Source: Eucommia ulmoides (taxonomy: Eukaryota > Streptophyta > Magnoliopsida > Garryales > Eucommiaceae). Taken from it: a stretch of 64,000 nt of DNA. The stretch's first letter is position 1. Each line of letters begins with the position of its first letter. Positions 1-11,573 of the stretch are shown in pieces. A program made the translations under genes and the position numbers. The notes beneath the pieces were generated by a model. The model was not told the DNA's origin and did no database searches. It was given only the letters and a program-made list of their open reading frames with translations. Location: positions 16,116,410-16,180,409 of the forward strand of contig CM028329.1 of assembly GCA_016647705.1 (NCBI GenBank), given 5' to 3'.

Positions 1-1046
1 ACTCAAAAAAAAAAAAGGGACGGATAGTGTGTGTGTGTGTCGCAGCCTTGCTAAATCAAAGAGAGGGCAATTAATAAAAACTGGGGAATATTAGATTTAT
101 AAAAAAAAAAATTATGGACAAATTCGTTTCTAGATATCTTGGCTGGATGAAAACAAAATGATAACCGATAAACATGACCAATATAAAGAACAAAAATTGA
201 ACCAACCAATGCAGAGAAAAAGTGGGATTAAATTCTCTTATCAAGAGGAATGTACCTCCATAAGCACAAAATTATGACAAAAAATATACAATCTAGATTC
301 TGAAAATCAAACGGCCCTAGCCTTTGGAACAAAAAATATAAAAATAGAAATAGATGTATGCATAATGCATTAATGCATATCAATGGGGTTTAGAGAAATG
401 GCGACCTTCATTCTATGCTTAATGATTAACCTATCCAACCAAGGCTAATTAATTTCTTTTTCTACCAAATGAATCTCCATTTAAGGTTGAATCACTCAAA
501 AATTTCAAGCACGAATCGAACCCAGATCGGGCCAGATCCAGCCATAGAGAAACCAAATCCAGCCAAGTTTAACTTAGAAATGGCCAAATCGGAAATAAAA
601 AGCAGTGTTTTCTGTTGTAATTTGATAACAATCTTCTACTCATATAGAAATGTCATCCAATTACATTGAAGCACAATTGAAGAAGGCTCAAGCAGATTGG
701 ATGATGAGATTTTCCCTCTACGCACAGATAAAATCCTGGAAATCATAAGAGGCTTCCCAAGTAGAACTGTGTGTGACAACAATTATAAAGCTAATCAAGG
801 AAATCAAAACAGAAACTCATATTGAAACAAAGAACGATTTTAATAAATATCCACGAGTTAATGAATATCATTATAGAATATCATTACAAATAGAAGCAAG
901 TACACAACAGAAACAATAAAACTAACAGACACAACAAAAAAATTGCACCCAAAAAACAATGAAACAGAGAACGATTATATAGATTCATTAAAACAGAAAC
1001 AAACAAAAATAATGAACATGAAACAGTAATCGACGGCGACTTACCT
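1..1046. other. Unassigned AT-rich sequence
   Basis: I see no coding region, RNA gene or recognisable transposon end here. The short open frames are what AT-rich DNA gives by chance and show no family motif. A short GT run lies near position 30. If the minus-strand promoter proposed at 1047-1190 is real, this stretch would be the first intron and downstream part of that transcript, but no acceptor or exon could be chosen with confidence. Confidence 0.4.
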
Positions 1047-1190
1047 TTGTGCGATTGCGGAAGTGATTTACCCAATAGCTGAACGACGACTCAGCTTTGT
1101 GTGACAATAGAGGAAGATGACGATGGTGGTATAGTTGTGTGTCAATTGTGATGGTTGTGAGGGCTATATATAGAGAGATTCAGGGGAGAG
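1047..1190 (-). promoter_or_regulatory. Candidate minus-strand core promoter and 5' leader
   Basis: Read on the minus strand, a TATA-like palindrome (CTATATATAG, 1164-1173) is followed by a CA-rich leader. About 120 bases farther, a consensus splice donor (AAAG/GTAAG, GT at 1044-1043) occurs. This order is that of a plant promoter, 5' UTR exon and first intron. No start codon or downstream coding exon supports it, and it could equally be the U3/R part of an unrecognised transposon or a captured gene piece. Confidence 0.27.
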
Positions 1191-1249
1191 AAAGATATTT
1201 AGGGGATTATGGAAGTAGGAATCGAAATTTGGGGAATTAGGGCTCGATT

Positions 1250-1326
1250 GGAATGGTATAACTGAGAGAGAGGGGCAAAGGGTTTTCATTCCAACTGATT
1301 CCCATCTCTCTCAGTTATACCATTCC
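1250..1326. repeat. Perfect 22-bp inverted repeat (hairpin)
   Basis: Bases 1250-1271 (GGAATGGTATAACTGAGAGA plus GA) are repeated as an exact reverse complement at 1305-1326, around a 33-base loop. The outer flanks (an attccccaaat/ctcgatt motif) are also inverted but imperfect. The right arm opens the tandem repeat block that follows. Confidence 0.85.
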
Positions 1327-1625
1327 AACAATTCCCCAAATCGAGCCTTAATTCCATAGATAGATCAAGTGAAAGAGAAGGGAGAGCGTGTTGTTGAGGG
1401 TTTTGATTGAGGGAGCTGGCGGCCACAATGGAGGAAACGACATTCCAACGATTCCCCAAATTGAGCCCTAATTCCATAAATAGATCGAGTGAGAGAGAAG
1501 TTTCCAGAGTGATTCCCCAAATTGAGCCCTAATTCCATAGATAGATCAAGTGAGAGAAAAGGTTCCATAGATAGATCGAGTGAGAGAGAAGGGAGAGTGT
1601 GTTGTTGATGGTCTTGATTGAGGGA
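1325..1625. repeat. Degenerate tandem repeats, about 50-bp core
   Basis: A core reading roughly attccccaaattgagcc then ctaattccatagatagatc then aagtgagagagaag starts near 1331, 1452 and 1512. A partial core starts at 1563. The first and last copies share a tail (ggagagygtgttgttgaggg and on), so the block looks like an old longer duplication with later loss. Open frames across it are repeat artefacts. Confidence 0.75.
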
Positions 1626-4261
1626 GAAATGAGAGAGAGAGATGAGAAGAGAGGGTGCAGTAGTTCTCGAGGAAGTCGTTTGTGCCTAGGCTCATTATGT
1701 GGGGGGTTACACTTAGTGTTGCATTGAATAAATGGTTACCTAATTCTCACAGTCTCCCTAATTAATCATTTTCCTTCTCAATCTCCCTAATTTTCTCTCT
1801 CTCTCTCCTAATTAACCCTAATTCTCACTCCCACAGTCTCAACTCTTAACGTCTAACCCTAAGTTCTCTCTGCCAACGTTTCTCTTTCACTCATTCTGCA
1901 AGTTGACAACCTATAGCGTCTTTGTAGTTGTCACTCTCAGCTGAATCTCATGTTGGAACTCCGCCAATATTCATGAGACAACTCCTTGGTACACTTCTCT
2001 CTTTCTCTGTCTCATTCTCGCTATTGTTTCTCAATCTTGTCCTCCTCTGTAGTACCATCCACGAACTCAGCAACCATGATCCATGAACTCAGCCAAAATA
2101 GTCCATGATCCATCTCTATCACTGCGCCACTACCTCGCCATCGCCGTAGTTTTCTAAACTTTTTTTTAGAACAATAATGTTTAGTTCCTATAAATTTGTT
2201 CTAAAATATTATATCAATTTTTGTTCTATCACGGTAGAAATTAATGTTCTATCAATTTTTTTGTTATCATAATCACTTATTTGACTTTTGTTGAACTTTA
2301 TTTTATGTGTGTTATTGTGTTCCTCACTTGGGCATGTCATTTTTGTTCTTCATCTTAATGGGCGTTTTTAAGTTTTAATCGATGCTCTGATTTGGCTTTT
2401 GCAGTGGGTTTGACTGTAAATATGACAGTGGTGTACAATGGAAGAACTACCATCTTTTTGACAATGAAGGTTGAGAAATCCATTGATATGCCTCTTAGTA
2501 GTGACGTATTTTGTGTGCTCCTACCTATAATGAGCTTCAATAGGTCTTTCCCTCTCTTTCTCTCTCTCTTTTTCAAAATTCCGATAATGGATTTTCTGAA
2601 TTAGGTTTAAAAAGAAAATCCACTCTTTGTTTCATTGTTCTCTAAGGCAGTGGTTTACATTTGGTGGATATCTTCTTGAGTTGAAAATGTGCAGATTTTT
2701 TTGTCGAATTAATTTTGTGTGCAAATTAAATTTTGCAGTTTTTTTTCCTGATAAATATTGTCATGTTTTTAAGATTTTGAATTTCATGTATTGCAGTTTT
2801 TTTATTTGTTTTATTTTACTATGTTTTGTTGAATGTAGGTTTTGTCAAAGAAAGATGATGAAAACTTATCCCTTAGCCTCTTTTTCTATATTTATAAGTT
2901 AGAAGGTGCATTTGTCAACATTTTGTCCCTGCTTTTGTTTTTATATCTAGAAATTTTAGAACAACGCAAGAAAAATTTCTTTGTTTGTTTCCATATATTT
3001 TTTTAAATTCTTTGTATTTTGGAAAAAGAAACAATTTGGGAACATAAACACTGAAAATGGGACTTTAGCCATTTTTTTTTTTTTTTTTTGTGTGTGTGTG
3101 TTTTTTTTTTTATTATTTCATTCTTAGAAGACTTGGAATAAACAAAAAGTAATTTTTTTTTCTAAGATTTGTAGAACGAATTTCATGGATTAGCAGATGA
3201 ACAAATTATTGTAGTTTTTGTCACAAGCTTTACTTGGTTCTATTTCAGACCATTGATTCAAAACTGCAAAGATTTTTTAATAGTCGTGATGAATTCGTGA
3301 CTTTTTTCAAGTTTATAAACCGCATAATTTGTATTTGTTAGACACTTTTTCCGAATGAATAGATTGTGTTGTTATTGATTCGTGTGACTGGAGTTGGGGG
3401 CTTTTTTGCTCCAGTAATCCAACACATTGTTCTTGATATATATTTTTTTTTTTCCCTTTCATTTTTTTTTCTTTTTCTTGAAGTTTTTTTTTTGCCCTAT
3501 TTCCAAATAGATTTTAGGTATGAAATATTCACTATGAGAAGTTATATATCTACAATTAGAGGGATAATCTCTTTATGTCAATCTGCTTATCCTCTCGCAT
3601 CTCTTTTCTCTAATTTTTGTTTCAAATCAAGTTCGGGTGGTTATTTGTATTTTTTTATGTTCAATCGAGTTCAATTGATGTAATTCTATTTGCATTAGAT
3701 TTTTGTGCACAATAAGCGTTTTAAATGTTGTAATTTACTGGAATGTTGTATAAAGAAAGATTGTCTTTTCTTTTGAAAAAAATTAGTTAACTTTAAATTA
3801 CTAATTATTTTTATGTTGGTTAAAACATCGGAGTGTTTGGAAATGTTGTATAAATAAATTAAGTTATGCTATTTTTTTTAAATGTTGGTTATGGTTGTGT
3901 TTACTTGGAAGATCGGAGTTGAGAATTTGGGAAACAAATGATATTTTGTCATTTTGTTTTTAATTGTTGGCAAAATTTTATTGAATTGTCAACAGTCGGA
4001 CTTTGAATATGTTTTATAAATAATTGGAGTGTCATTTTTTTAATATTGCATATGTATTATTAATTTGTATCTAATTGTGGTTTATTAAAATTATTTGACA
4101 AGTAAAAAAAAAAAAACTTCAACAATTTGATGGTTTATTTATTTTATTACTTAACTCCAATTTTATTATTATGCAATTTATTTATTTTTTTACTCTAAAA
4201 TATGTTATTAAAGTTACTCCATTTAAAAGGTATTTTTTTTTTAAATTAAGGTATATGTTTT
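1626..4261. other. Unassigned sequence, CT-rich then T-rich
   Basis: 1700-2150 is rich in CTCTCT and CCTAATT and resembles a plant 5' UTR. The rest is T-rich with long T runs (for example 3071-3110). One exon-like piece exists: an acceptor-like TTTTGCAG at 2396-2403 followed by an open frame through about 2540 (peptide starts GLTVNMTVVYNGRT), with only a weak donor after it. I recognise no protein family. The segment may be the body of a Helitron whose right end is suggested at 4262-4296. Confidence 0.3.
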
Positions 4262-4296
4262 AGTTCGTGCCTTCAAACACAGGTTATATATATATA
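4262..4296 (+). mobile_element. Possible degenerate Helitron 3' end
   Basis: The stretch gtgccttc....cac.ggttata aligns with the verified Helitron terminus at 37311-37341 (GTGCCTTCTGGCACGGGTTATACCCTAG). The hairpin right arm is damaged and the terminal CCCTAG is replaced by a TA run. Directly after it, copia LTR sequence starts in mid-LTR, which fits an insertion boundary. No matching left end is visible and it may lie outside the window. Confidence 0.25.
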
Positions 4297-4299
4297 TAT

Positions 4300-5582
4300 A
4301 TATTATGTTTTCTATTTATTTGGTCTACATATTTACTTATTCTCTTAATTGAATTGATAAAATACTTCTTATTCTTAAGGATTTTGATTTGAAAATATTT
4401 GAGGAACCAAATCAAGCTTTTCTAAAAGTATTTTTTTTGTTGAAACATACTTATTTTGAAGGCATATAATATATAGGGTCTTAAAGTGACATTTAATGTC
4501 ATAACTTTTGAAAACTAGCAGTTATAGGTCTACTTCTAGGTCTATTACTATAGACCTGCGTGATTCAAAAATTGTAATCAAGAACATCAACTTTTCGACA
4601 ATTATAAGAGATATTTTTGTTGCTGAAATTCAGACGTGAGATCATTAAGAGTTTTTAATCTAAGCGCTAAGTGTTTTGGACATCAGTTTGTATTTTGCTT
4701 TCATAGATTATTTGATTAATTGCTTGGATAAATTATTTGTGAAAATATTTTCAAATCTAATTTTGTGAAAATCTTTCAACATGATTTTTATTTAAGAAAT
4801 GTGATTATTTGATATTTGTGCTTTAAATTGTTTAAATCAAATTTGTGCCTCACATAGAATCTATCACTTAGTATTTCGGGACATTAATCGAGTGTAATTA
4901 TATTGAGGTAGTAGAATCTCCTTGTGGGAAGAAACTAATAAATATTTTATATTTTTTAGTTTGAGTGGATTAGACACGTTTGGGTCAGTGTCTAATCAGG
5001 ATGGCTAGGTCTTTCGCGTGAGAAAAAGATTGGAGTTTAATCTTGAGCTTGAAAAAGGATTAAGTTTTGATCTTTAGCCTATGAAAAAGATTAGGTTAAT
5101 CTTTAGTCTTTGAAAAAATTAGGATTTAATTCTTCCTATAATAAAATTTGAGAGTTGTAAATGTTGTTCCTAAGTAAGCGAAAAGGATAAGTATAATAGC
5201 ATGAGAGAATAATAGGTTTGATTCTATGCCTATGAAAAGAATTAGGGTTTTAAATGTTGATTCTAAACATGTGAAAATAATTATAATTGTAAGGGTTTGG
5301 TTTTTACCTGGAAAAGGAATCAAGGGGTAGTGGATTGTGAAATCCATGTGAAGCTCGGGGAACTGGATGTAGGTAAGATTAAATTGCCGAACCAGGATAC
5401 ATTTTTGTATGCTTCATTGTTACTTTTCTGTTTGTTTAGATGTGCACTTAACTATACATATTTCAATTGTTTAATAAGATAATAATCAATTAGGAAAATT
5501 GATATCTTGAATTTGAATTTATTATTTAAATTTTTATAACTACCCAATTCACCCTCCTCTTGGGTAGATCTTTAGGCCAATA
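4300..5582 (+). mobile_element. 3' part of copia Co1 5' LTR
   Basis: This segment matches the 3' two-thirds of the complete solo LTR at 12618-14684. The landmarks are the run cctacctg.gaa.ggaatcaggg, the phrase gtgtctaatcagg.tagctagg, the repeated gatta..rrt.tgatctt units, and the terminal taactaccc.attcaccctc then ggtag. It ends ...GGCCAATA and is followed at once by a primer-binding-like site, so it is the 5' LTR of the + strand copia element. Its 5' third is missing, cut off near 4297-4300. Confidence 0.75.
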
Positions 5583-5584
5583 AT

Positions 5585-5595
5585 TGGTACTAGAG
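5585..5595 (+). other. Copia primer-binding site (diverged)
   Basis: TGGTACTAGAG lies two bases after the LTR end. It resembles the initiator tRNA-Met primer site TGGTATCAGAG used by most plant Ty1/copia elements, with one inverted doublet. Position and sequence together define the start of the Co1 internal region. Confidence 0.65.
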
Positions 5596-5645
5596 TTTGT
5601 TTATCTCAATAATCTTAAAATTATTGCTAAAAAAATCACATAGGG

Positions 5646-7038
5646 CACCACGTACTGTAGGCGAAGGATGATCGTGTCACATTTTACGCAATCTAATATT
5701 ACTAAATTAGGTTTTGTTATTCTTTGAATAAATTAAATTAATGTTATTAGTTTATTTTATGTGTTTTTGTAGGTTTTTGGAATTGGCGCAAAAACGAGTT
5801 AATTTTAAGTAAAATGGCGAAGAATCGAACAAACCACATCAAACTGAATGAGACTAACGAACCACACGTGGTTGAGCATTCTGTTGACATCAATCGCCAA
5901 GCCATCCGTTACACACAATAAAAGGGCCATTAATTGTCTCTTAAAGGCCATTGAAAATGAAATAAATAAAAGAGAAAATGTGGCTATTCATGGTGTTCGA
6001 TGGCATTTAATATTAAGATAATTATGGGATGTTGGAGATTTGGGAATTAAGAGACAACATGGACAGCTCAAAAGAAAAGAAAATAATAGGAATTAATATT
6101 TAATTTTTATTCTAAGTGGATTCAAGGAAACCTGCTATTCTTTGGTCCATCTTGAATTTAAGTTTTTATTTTTTTATTATTTTATGGGGGTGGTGGCTGA
6201 GTTTAGGGGAAACCTCTAGGATGTATTTTTGGGAAGGTTGTTTTTGTATTATTAATAGCTGGCAGTACGTTGAGAGGGGCATTCGATCTTTTTTATTTAT
6301 TTTTATTTTTTTATTGTTCTTTTTTTATTTTTTATTTTTTATTTTTTTCAATTTCCTTTCGGCCGAAACTCTTCTGGAAATTCTTCATGTTGAAACTATT
6401 GTTGAACATCTATTGGATTAAAGAAAACTCCATGAATGACTAATCTCTCTTCAACCGAGTTAGGATTCGGGTAAGTATTTTGGGTTTCATGTAATATTAT
6501 ATTTTTAATTTAATTTCGGATTATGTGTGAACAATTGTGTGATGAGAAATACTTTGTTTGAAATAGTTTCATTGTGGTTGAAATTATTTTCAAAGTGTTT
6601 TTGTAGAGATTTTGAATTTTAGATTCAATTGCTTCTAGAACATTAGATCTAGTACCTGTGGTCTAAATCTAACGATCATACAATTGTATTATTGAGATTT
6701 AATTATTGGTTTGGATGGTTTATGCCTAAATTGTAATTCAACCTAGATAAATCATGCCGAAGAATAATAAATCGAATCTTTCTGAGTAATTCTAGCTTGT
6801 AATTAAGAACACTCGTTTATACAAATCTGAATTTAAAAAAAAATATTAAACCCACATGAGTCCAAAATATAAAACTTGTAATTCCTAACCCGATCATCTA
6901 TTTTCATTTGTTTTAGATTATTATTTTATTTTTCTTATATTAAAATCCAAAACTCAAATCAAAATTTGTTTTCATTTTGGAAAGAAGAATAATTAGAAAT
7001 CGATAATTACAAGACCGATCCCTGTGGTTCGACACCCT
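5646..7038 (+). mobile_element. LTR-like remnant, apparently + oriented (Athila/LARD type)
   Basis: No coding sequence is present. Near 5740-5810 the phrase ttattttatgtgtttttgtaggttttt..gcgcaaaaacgag resembles the 5' part of plant Athila/LARD LTRs. Near 7015-7036 the phrase gatccctgtggttcgacaccc resembles their 3' part; the LTR at 48959-50385 carries the same phrase as aatccctatggatacaaca. Both read in the + direction. Exact ends are not visible. The fragment sits inside the leader/gag start of Co1, because Co1 gag resumes at 10021. Confidence 0.4.
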
Positions 7039-8071
7039 ACTTGAACACCATACTATATCAGTACCATGGTACCATTAAAAGGGTATTATTTTTTAGTTTC
7101 ATAGGGAGGCATTTAGCGTATGCAATAAGTCTTTAAACCCCTAGGTCACCCCTAATGAACGAGTATAGTCTCGCGAGGGTTTACAATGATGCTACCCACA
7201 AATGTCTCAAATTCCTTATTGTGAATTTTATTCCTCACAAAAGATTTACCAATCCTATCCAATACTAACATATTCAGTCGAGATCACACAAAAGTTACCG
7301 AAATAGTCATTAATCTCATAGCACGTGATTTCTAGCAATATTCATTTTTGCGCCCACAACATACATGTAACTCTCATTTATAATGAATTTAGTACAAGTA
7401 GCTAGTCAACTGGTTTCAAACAATCGAACAATTTTTTCCTGAAATAAAAATGTATTTGTCTATATATTTTTTTCATTTTTTTTAATTCTTATATATAAGT
7501 AATTTTCTTTAAATAAGTGACTTGTGCAATATTAAAATCACTGGGCTTTCTAAAATGCCCATGTAGCGAGTGTTGGGCCAATGATCCAAATCCAGTTGGC
7601 TCGGGCATTAGGTGTTAAGGCACCCTTCAGGCTTAGTAACTCGAACATCTTAGGCTTCGAGGTTAACGAGTCACTTATTGTCTTAACAAATTGCTTTCCC
7701 GTTTTGACATGAACACTCAAAGCTTACTGAGCTAAGAGGTCCGGTTACTCAGCGAAAGTTAATCATTAAGCCAGAAAATAATTATTATTATTAACACAAT
7801 TCTTTTTTTATATATATATATATATATTTTTTTTTTTTAATTTCAGGGTTAAGTTATTCTCATGCCAAGACTCAGCAAACCAGCTCATGTATTAAATTTA
7901 GAATAAAAGAAAGTTAGCATGCATGTAAGGGTCGAAATAGAAAATTAAAAATCAGTCCTATGTTCCAATGATTATTTTAGCAAACTCAAGTTCCTACCCG
8001 ACAAACATGTTATCATTGGATAGATTGAAAAAAATTAAGTGCAGAATAAAATATCTGAAGGAATACAAGCA
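7039..8071 (-). mobile_element. Probable 3' LTR of a minus-strand Athila/LARD-like element
   Basis: The first 50 bases (tga.caccrtacta.atc.gta.c then rtggtaccattaaaa) match 9967-10020, which lies directly beyond a tRNA-Asp primer site, so both copies are LTR ends in minus orientation. The right limit is set by a minus-strand polypurine-like tract (GGTTTAGGTTTGGGGGAT, complement of 8076-8093). The LTR body carries no gene. Limits are inferred, not proven by an alignment. Confidence 0.45.
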
Positions 8072-8496
8072 TTTATCCCCCAAACCTAAACCTCGCATTA
8101 CCCTCAATGAGAAAAGTATTAAATTAATTTGGTAAGGAGAGGTACAACCTATCGTAACGAAACTGCAAATTTTAACCGAATTGGTGCACAATGCTTGTAA
8201 ACCTGTCTGGCACAACACTCAAGGAAACTCATTAAGTCAAATAAAAGTATAACCTAAAATAAGAAATTTTAAACAACTGTGGGTTTCCTTCCACTTAGCG
8301 CTAAATTTAATATTTTCAGTCGGACGTTGAGTGTCTTAAACCCCCTATCTGTAGTGGGGTAACCCGCTTCTCACCTTCTGTTGAGTAACTCTCCAGTCAG
8401 TGAGTGACAAATAGCGAGCGACACTCAAATTTCTCAACTTCTTTCCCGGATCGAATCCCATTTCTTTCCGATTAGACTTACTTGGTGCTCTTTTTG
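8072..8496 (-). other. 3' untranslated internal region of the minus-strand element
   Basis: It begins (right to left on the minus strand) after the last gag-like frame and ends in the purine tract GGTTTAGGTTTGGGGGAT, a hallmark before the 3' LTR in Athila/LARD elements. No coding potential is seen. Confidence 0.4.
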
Positions 8497-9420
8497 TTAA
8501 ATTCCCAAGAGAAGTTGAGTTACGTCAACCCATAGAATATGAAATGAATCATCTTTGGTTAGGGTAGACGGTTGGTCCACTGCATCAAAAAGATATCCCT
8601 TGATTTTGGGATGCGATGGTATAGGTATAATGGATGTTTTAATCATAGGAAGATTGTCTAAATGTGTCATCGATGGTTCGACCTCATTTTCCTTATGATT
8701 TTCTACCCCGACCTCCTCAATGTACGTATTCTTAACTTTTACGCTTACCAACTAACTTACACTTTTGTATCTCACTTCTTTCTCTGCCTCACTAACCGGT
8801 GATGGTTGAGCCAAAAATGACTCAAACTCGGGATTATAGCATTTGGGTTCCTCACCAATTTCACTCAGTTGTGGTTCTTTTGACAACTCTTCATTTTCAA
8901 TCTCATGCTCTAGATCACTCTCCTCAACACCTACCCAATCACTCTTTGTATTTTTCTTATTTAATATTTCAACCATTCTCTTGACTTGGGCTGTTAATCA
9001 GTCTATTCTTTTGGTTTGCTCTTCCTAGGTTTTATGAACTTGTTTTTCTTCTACGAGTTTAAGAATTTGTTGCAATTCAGTGGATTGAACATTCGTATCA
9101 TCTTGGAGAAACAATGGTTGACATTGGGGTTGGTAGTAGGATTGATCGTAAAAGAACGATCCCGAAGGCTCACTACAATATTGTTGATCCCATCCATAAT
9201 TATTCGAGTATTGATTATATTTGGGTGGCGGATAATATGGATCAAAATAAATATTATGATAGGGATATGTGGGATTTTGGTAATCGTAAGGATATTGACT
9301 GGTGAAATGGTTGGAATTTTAGTATACCGTACATGAGTATGAATTAGGTTGCAATCTTGAGAGATTAGAATATTTAAGTGCTGCAATTAACGTGGCTAAT
9401 CTCTCAGGGTCATAATCCAT
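8497..9420 (-). pseudogene. Gag-like ORF of a non-autonomous retroelement, decayed
   Basis: On the minus strand a start codon at 9420 opens MDYDPERLATLIAALKYSNL, then a Tyr/Pro/Asn-rich stretch (YPYDYQNPTYPYH, YYPPPKYNQYSNNYG) broken by one stop. A Gln-rich helix follows (STELQQILKLVEEKQ) to a stop near 9027. Two further open pieces follow in shifted frames: 8976-8752, an acidic stretch with EESDLEHEIENEELSKE, and 8751-8497. Aromatic/proline-rich frames opening with this leader are typical of LARD-like plant elements. I cannot assign a biochemical role; a structural Gag-like role is inferred only from position after the primer site. It was not expressed intact. Confidence 0.5.
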
Positions 9421-9943
9421 CTACCCTAATCTCAATAAATTTTATTTTATTTTTTTATTGGTTTATTTGTTTATTAAAAGAATTATTATTATAACTTCTT
9501 TTTTTGTTTTGTTTTTGTTACAGTTACTATTTTTTTTTATTATTTTTTTTAACAACAGTGGCAAAATAAGAAGACAACTAATGAATACTAAAAGTAAAAA
9601 AAAAACAAAAAAACAAAAAATAACAAACCAAAACCAAGTTTCGGACAACAGTGGACAAAAGAAACACCAAAAAAAGTAATGAACACTAAAAGGGAAAAAA
9701 TGATCAAAGCTAATGTGTTTTTTTTTTAACTGTTTTTTTTTTTCTTTCGAACACTGTTTGGTATTTTTTTTAATTATTATTTTACTTATTTATTTATCTC
9801 TTTATTTGTTATATATTTTTTTCTTTTTTTTTTTCTACTGTTTTTTTTCTTTATATTATTTTTCTGATTTTATTTATTTATTTATTACTAAACAGTAAGA
9901 GAACGAAAGAATAATAATTAAATTCAATAATTAGTGATGTCGA
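9421..9943 (-). other. Leader of the minus-strand element, low complexity
   Basis: Between the primer site and the gag-like frame lie long A and T runs with no gene. The + and - open frames here (for example 9458-9898) consist of Phe/Leu/Lys runs and are composition artefacts. Confidence 0.5.
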
Positions 9944-9961
9944 TCCCCGGCAACTGCGCCA
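9944..9961 (-). other. tRNA-Asp primer-binding site
   Basis: The minus strand reads TGGCGCAGTTGCCGGGGA. This complements the 3' end of plant tRNA-Asp with one mismatch (usual TGGCGCCGTTGCCGGGGA). It is the primer site used by Athila-type Ty3/gypsy and LARD elements, and it fixes the orientation of the element at 7039-10020. Confidence 0.8.
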
Positions 9962-9966
9962 AAATT

Positions 9967-10020
9967 TGATCACCGTACTACATCGGTATCGTGGTACCAT
10001 TAAAAATGTATTATTTTTTA
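9967..10020 (-). mobile_element. Truncated 5' LTR end of the minus-strand element
   Basis: Only the last 54 bases of the LTR remain (TGATCACCGTACTACATCGG at its right-hand side on +). The copy of this sequence at 7039 continues for about 1 kb, but here homology stops exactly where Co1 gag resumes (GCGATCAAAGG, 10021). The deletion or recombination that removed the LTR also removed any target duplication. Confidence 0.5.
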
Positions 10021-10960
10021 GCGATCAAAGGACAATCTATACATCGTCCTCATTTATTTATAGGTGACAACTATTCATTCTAGAAAGATACAATGACTAC
10101 CTTTCTACAAGCCACTAACTATGATGTTTGGTTGGTCATTGAAGATGTTCCATATGTTCCTAAAGAAAAGGGAGTTGTTAAAAAGAAAAAACAGTTGAAT
10201 CCGTCTGATAAACAAAAGTTATCTATTTATGCTCCAGCTATAAGCATTTTGTTTTATTCTTTAGATGCAAATGAGTATAGTAGGGTTAAAGGTTGTAGAT
10301 CGGAGAAAGAAATGTAGGATACATTGTTAATCACACATGAGGGAACTAATCAAGTAAAACAATCCAAAATCAATGCCTTGATTCGTGAATTCGAACTATT
10401 CAGAATAGGTGATATAGAAACAATTCCGAAAATGTACACTAGATTCAACAATATCTCTAACAGTCTTGGCCAATTGGGAAAGCTGTATACCATGGAGGAC
10501 AAAGTACAGAATATTTTGAGATCATTGACTAAAATTTGGGAATCAAAAGTGACTGCAATCGTGGAAGCCAAAGATCTCACCAAATACACTATCGATGAAC
10601 TTATTGGTAACCTAATGACCCATGAGACAGCTATTTGAGGATACGAGGATGGATCAGTAATAAACAAAAAAAATCTCTGGCATTGAAAGCTCAAAAGAAT
10701 GAGGAAAACGATGACAATGATGATATAAGTCTTGATAATGAACAAAAAAGAAGATTTGGCGCTTCTTACCAAAATTTTTGAAATGATGATCCGACGAACA
10801 TTCTATGGAAAGAAAATTTCCAACATAAATAATGTTGAATGTTAGTACTGTTTACAAAATCGGTCACTTTCAATCTGATTGTCCCGTGGTAAAGAAAGAA
10901 AATGAGAAGAAAATAAAAGAAAAGAAAAGAAAAAAGTTAAAAGATTAAGAAGATACTTGG
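10021..10960 (+). pseudogene. Co1 copia Gag (UBN2-type), interrupted
   Basis: Reading from 10021, an in-frame piece (GQSIHRPHLFIGDNYSF) leads through one TAG into 10093-10317 (MTTFLQATNYDVWLVIEDVP), then 10324-10638 (REFELFRIGDIETIPKMYTR, ending in ELIGNLMTHE). This is the UBN2/retrotransposon copia-like Gag fold that packages element RNA. A CCHC knuckle follows at about 10845-10895 (ending KIGHFQSDCP), with a stop between its first two cysteines. Stops at 10081, 10315 and 10636, plus the broken knuckle, show it is dead. Its 5' end is separated from its LTR by the insertion at 5646-10020. Confidence 0.8.
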
Positions 10961-10961
10961 G

Positions 10962-11560
10962 ATGTTTTGGAATCAAGCAACTCTGAAAGATCAAGTCGAC
11001 GATTCATCCATGCTTGCTGTAATGGCCACTAGATATGAGGTAACACAGTGTTCTAGTTCTTGTCTTTTAAACTTTGATGAACTATTTGATGTCTATCAAG
11101 AATTAGCGCATGATTATAAAAATCATTGTTCACAAATAAATGCTCTACGAAGTATAATTAACACACTTAAGAAGCAAATGGTTAAATTTGAATCTGAAAA
11201 TAATGAATTGAAATCCAATATTTCTTATTTACATTCTGTTGTTCTTTAATTCACGAGTGGTGAAAATAATTTGAAAATGCTTTTGTAAAGTTCAAGAGGA
11301 ATTTTTGATAAAGCTAGAATTGATTTTCAAGAAAATATTAAACAAAAGAGATTTGACAAATTCTTTTCTGAAACTAAAAATCTTGTTGGATGTTTTAGAT
11401 GTAATATTATGAGGCATACTATAAAGAGGTGTGTTCAAAGATTATCTAAATATAAGTAAGTATGGGTTCCTAAAAGAATTAAAATTGTCATTGCTTTGGG
11501 TTCCTAAAGGAATTAAAATTGTCCTGACTAACAATTTCGAACCCACTTAGTTTGGGTACC
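10962..11560 (+). pseudogene. Co1 Gag C-terminal part with second zinc knuckle
   Basis: 10962-11249 encodes a helical, coiled-coil-like stretch (YQELAHDYKNHCSQINALR). After two frame breaks, a second CCHC knuckle lies near 11390-11440 (CFRCNIMRHTIKRC: C-X2-C-X4-H-X4-C) and leads into VWVPK-type linker residues. A spaced coiled coil plus late knuckle before protease is usual for the Sirevirus-like copia group, but lineage is inferred by eye. A near-exact local repeat (ggttcctaaa.gaattaaaattgtc) occurs at 11465 and 11499. Confidence 0.65.
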
Positions 11561-11573
11561 ACTTAGGAATTAT

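Noticed and set aside
2627-3683. Cys/Phe-rich ORFs as possible small secreted proteins
   Set aside because: Residue content follows the T-rich DNA (TTT, TGT); no signal peptide pattern, no neighbour or splice support.
6116-6421. 101-codon ORF with hydrophobic FFIIL runs
   Set aside because: Encoded by T-rich LTR-like sequence; no family motif, composition artefact.
9458-9898. Phe/Leu-rich ORFs that could look like membrane proteins
   Set aside because: Pure T- and A-tract translations in a transposon leader, with no start context or conservation.
9944-9961. tRNA-Asp gene fragment
   Set aside because: Only the 18 bases complementary to the tRNA 3' end are present, next to an LTR end; it is a primer-binding site. 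No cloverleaf can be drawn around it.
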